A stretch of DNA of 38,258 nt from a virus, in IMG/VR virus record IMGVR_UViG_3300030098_000142, positions 1-38,258 of that record; one strand, given 5' to 3'. A model generated the notes under the pieces. The model searched no databases. It was not told the DNA's origin and saw nothing but the letters and a program-made list of their open reading frames with translations. Position numbers and translations under genes: made by a program. Numbering within the stretch: position 1 is the stretch's first letter; the number at the start of each line of letters is the position of its first letter. This document shows, in pieces, positions 37,317 through 38,258 of the stretch.

Positions 37317-38258
37317 CCCACATTTAGCTTGTCCGTATGTAGATTGCGGATCAAGTGATGCATTTAACTGGAATGATGATGGCTATGGTCACTGTCATTC
37401 ATGCGGTAATTCCTACCCGATGAAAAACATGCCAGAAGTTTTTGACTGGGTAGCACAAGAGTATCCACTTAAGGAGAGGAGAAATATTATGGATATAGAA
37501 ATTGATGGTATGACTTACGATGGCATCAGAAGTATTGATGCTGATGTCTGTGAGTTATACGGGATACAGTTACAGACTAGTGAGGGCAGACCGATACGCT
37601 ATGCCTACAAGTATCCACACACTATTAAGTACAGAGCCTATCAAGATAAGTCCAAGACTTGGATGAAAGACAAGGGACTTGGCATGCACTTCTTGTTTGG
37701 CCCTGAGTTTAACGCAGGTACTAGCCAACGTATCTATATAACTGAGGGTGAGTTCGATGCTGCATCTCTCTATCAAATACTTGGTAAAACATTTCCTGTT
37801 AAGTCTTTACCCAGCGCAAGCATTGGTGAAAAGTTTATCAAGCACAACCATGCTTACCTGTCGTCATTCAAAGAGATTATCTATGCCGGTGAACTAGATG
37901 ACGCAGGGCGTAGAGCCGCTGACAAATTATATCAAGCATTTCCAGATAAGTTCTGGTATGTTCCTATGACCAAACACAAAGATGCCAATGACTTTCTAGA
38001 GCATGGCGATGGTAACGATCTGATGTGGGCTGCAAAGAAACCACAGCGTTACTCACCAGAAAATTTCTTCTGCTCTGATGTAGATGTCGAACAGGCAATC
38101 TTAAACGAAAACCCTTACGAGTACGTACCCACTGGTCATTCTGGCCTCGATGACAAGATACGTGGTATGGTTAAGGGAGGTCTTACCTTTATCAAAGCTC
38201 CTCGTGGTACAGGTAAGACCGAAGTTATTCGGTACTTTGAGACCGGGCTATTGCGTGA
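37300..38258 (+). CDS. Primase-helicase (T7 gp4-like), 3' end beyond window
   Basis: 319 residues readable. Zinc-binding domain CPYVDCGSSD and GHCHSCGNSYP (Cys11, Cys16, Cys32, Cys35) recognises the primer template. TOPRIM primase: ITEGEFDAASLYQ (Glu149, Glu151, Asp153) and YAGELDDAGRRAA (the usual D-x-D appears as E198-x-D200). Short linker region, then the hexameric helicase start TGHSGLDDKIRGMVKGGLT and Walker A IKAPRGTGKTEV (Lys306, Thr307). The remaining helicase motifs are past the edge. It opens DNA ahead of the replisome and makes primers. Starts within the preceding gene. Confidence 0.88.
   Translation, partial: MAENDNPHLACPYVDCGSSDAFNWNDDGYGHCHSCGNSYPMKNMPEVFDWVAQEYPLKERRNIMDIEIDGMTYDGIRSIDADVCELYGIQLQTSEGRPIRYAYKYPHTIKYRAYQDKSKTWMKDKGLGMHFLFGPEFNAGTSQRIYITEGEFDAASLYQILGKTFPVKSLPSASIGEKFIKHNHAYLSSFKEIIYAGELDDAGRRAADKLYQAFPDKFWYVPMTKHKDANDFLEHGDGNDLMWAAKKPQRYSPENFFCSDVDVEQAILNENPYEYVPTGHSGLDDKIRGMVKGGLTFIKAPRGTGKTEVIRYFETGLLR

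Overview
The window is an AT-rich segment of a tailed-phage genome, read here as a temperate, short-tailed (podovirus-like) marine phage. Evidence: one continuous late block with terminase, P22-type portal, scaffold and coat genes, a gp4/gp11-type tail adaptor and a nozzle protein, and no tape-measure or tail-tube gene; many small proteins of kinds I recall from uncultured marine phages; a tyrosine integrase; and a T7 gp4-like primase-helicase. I see no rRNA, tRNA, CRISPR or insertion sequence. The host cannot be named; promoters with host-type -10 hexamers and AT-rich codons fit a low-GC marine proteobacterium, but that is inference. No phage RNA polymerase, DNA polymerase or CI/Cro-type repressor is visible; the window ends inside the primase-helicase, so part of the replication module lies beyond it.

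Layout. (1) Bases 1-28167, minus strand, transcribed right to left: accessory small genes and lysis (endolysin, 3TM-type holin, EF-hand membrane protein), a small outer-membrane-protein-like gene, terminase small and large subunits, portal, two large probable internal virion proteins, scaffold, major capsid protein, minor structural proteins, tail adaptor, nozzle, and a set of tail fibres, the last cut by the left edge. (2) Bases 28168-29750 hold no gene of ordinary size. This 1.58-kb control region lies between the divergent blocks and contains the late-block promoter, operator-like repeats, DnaA-box-like sites with 19-nt direct repeats, a palindrome cluster, and about 500 nt that looks like a large structured RNA on the plus strand, ending in two hairpins. 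(3) Bases 29751-38258, plus strand: an orphan 163-aa gene directly after the RNA, a chain of small overlapping genes, an HTH protein, a Cys-rich 541-aa protein, a di-zinc peptidase, a second control region, the integrase with a 21-codon leader gene, more small overlapping genes, and the primase-helicase.

How it may work together. Four candidate promoters share the -10 hexamer TATAAC. Two of them, one reading into the late block and one into the integrase operon, also share a 16-nt element that contains the 9-nt motif ACTTAAAGT; further copies lie nearby in both control regions. Separately, a 7-1-7 palindrome of form GTGAC-N5-GTCAC occurs once in each control region. This suggests one or two phage-coded DNA-binding proteins controlling integration and late expression together. 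The probable large RNA and the operator network are the observations I would follow first.
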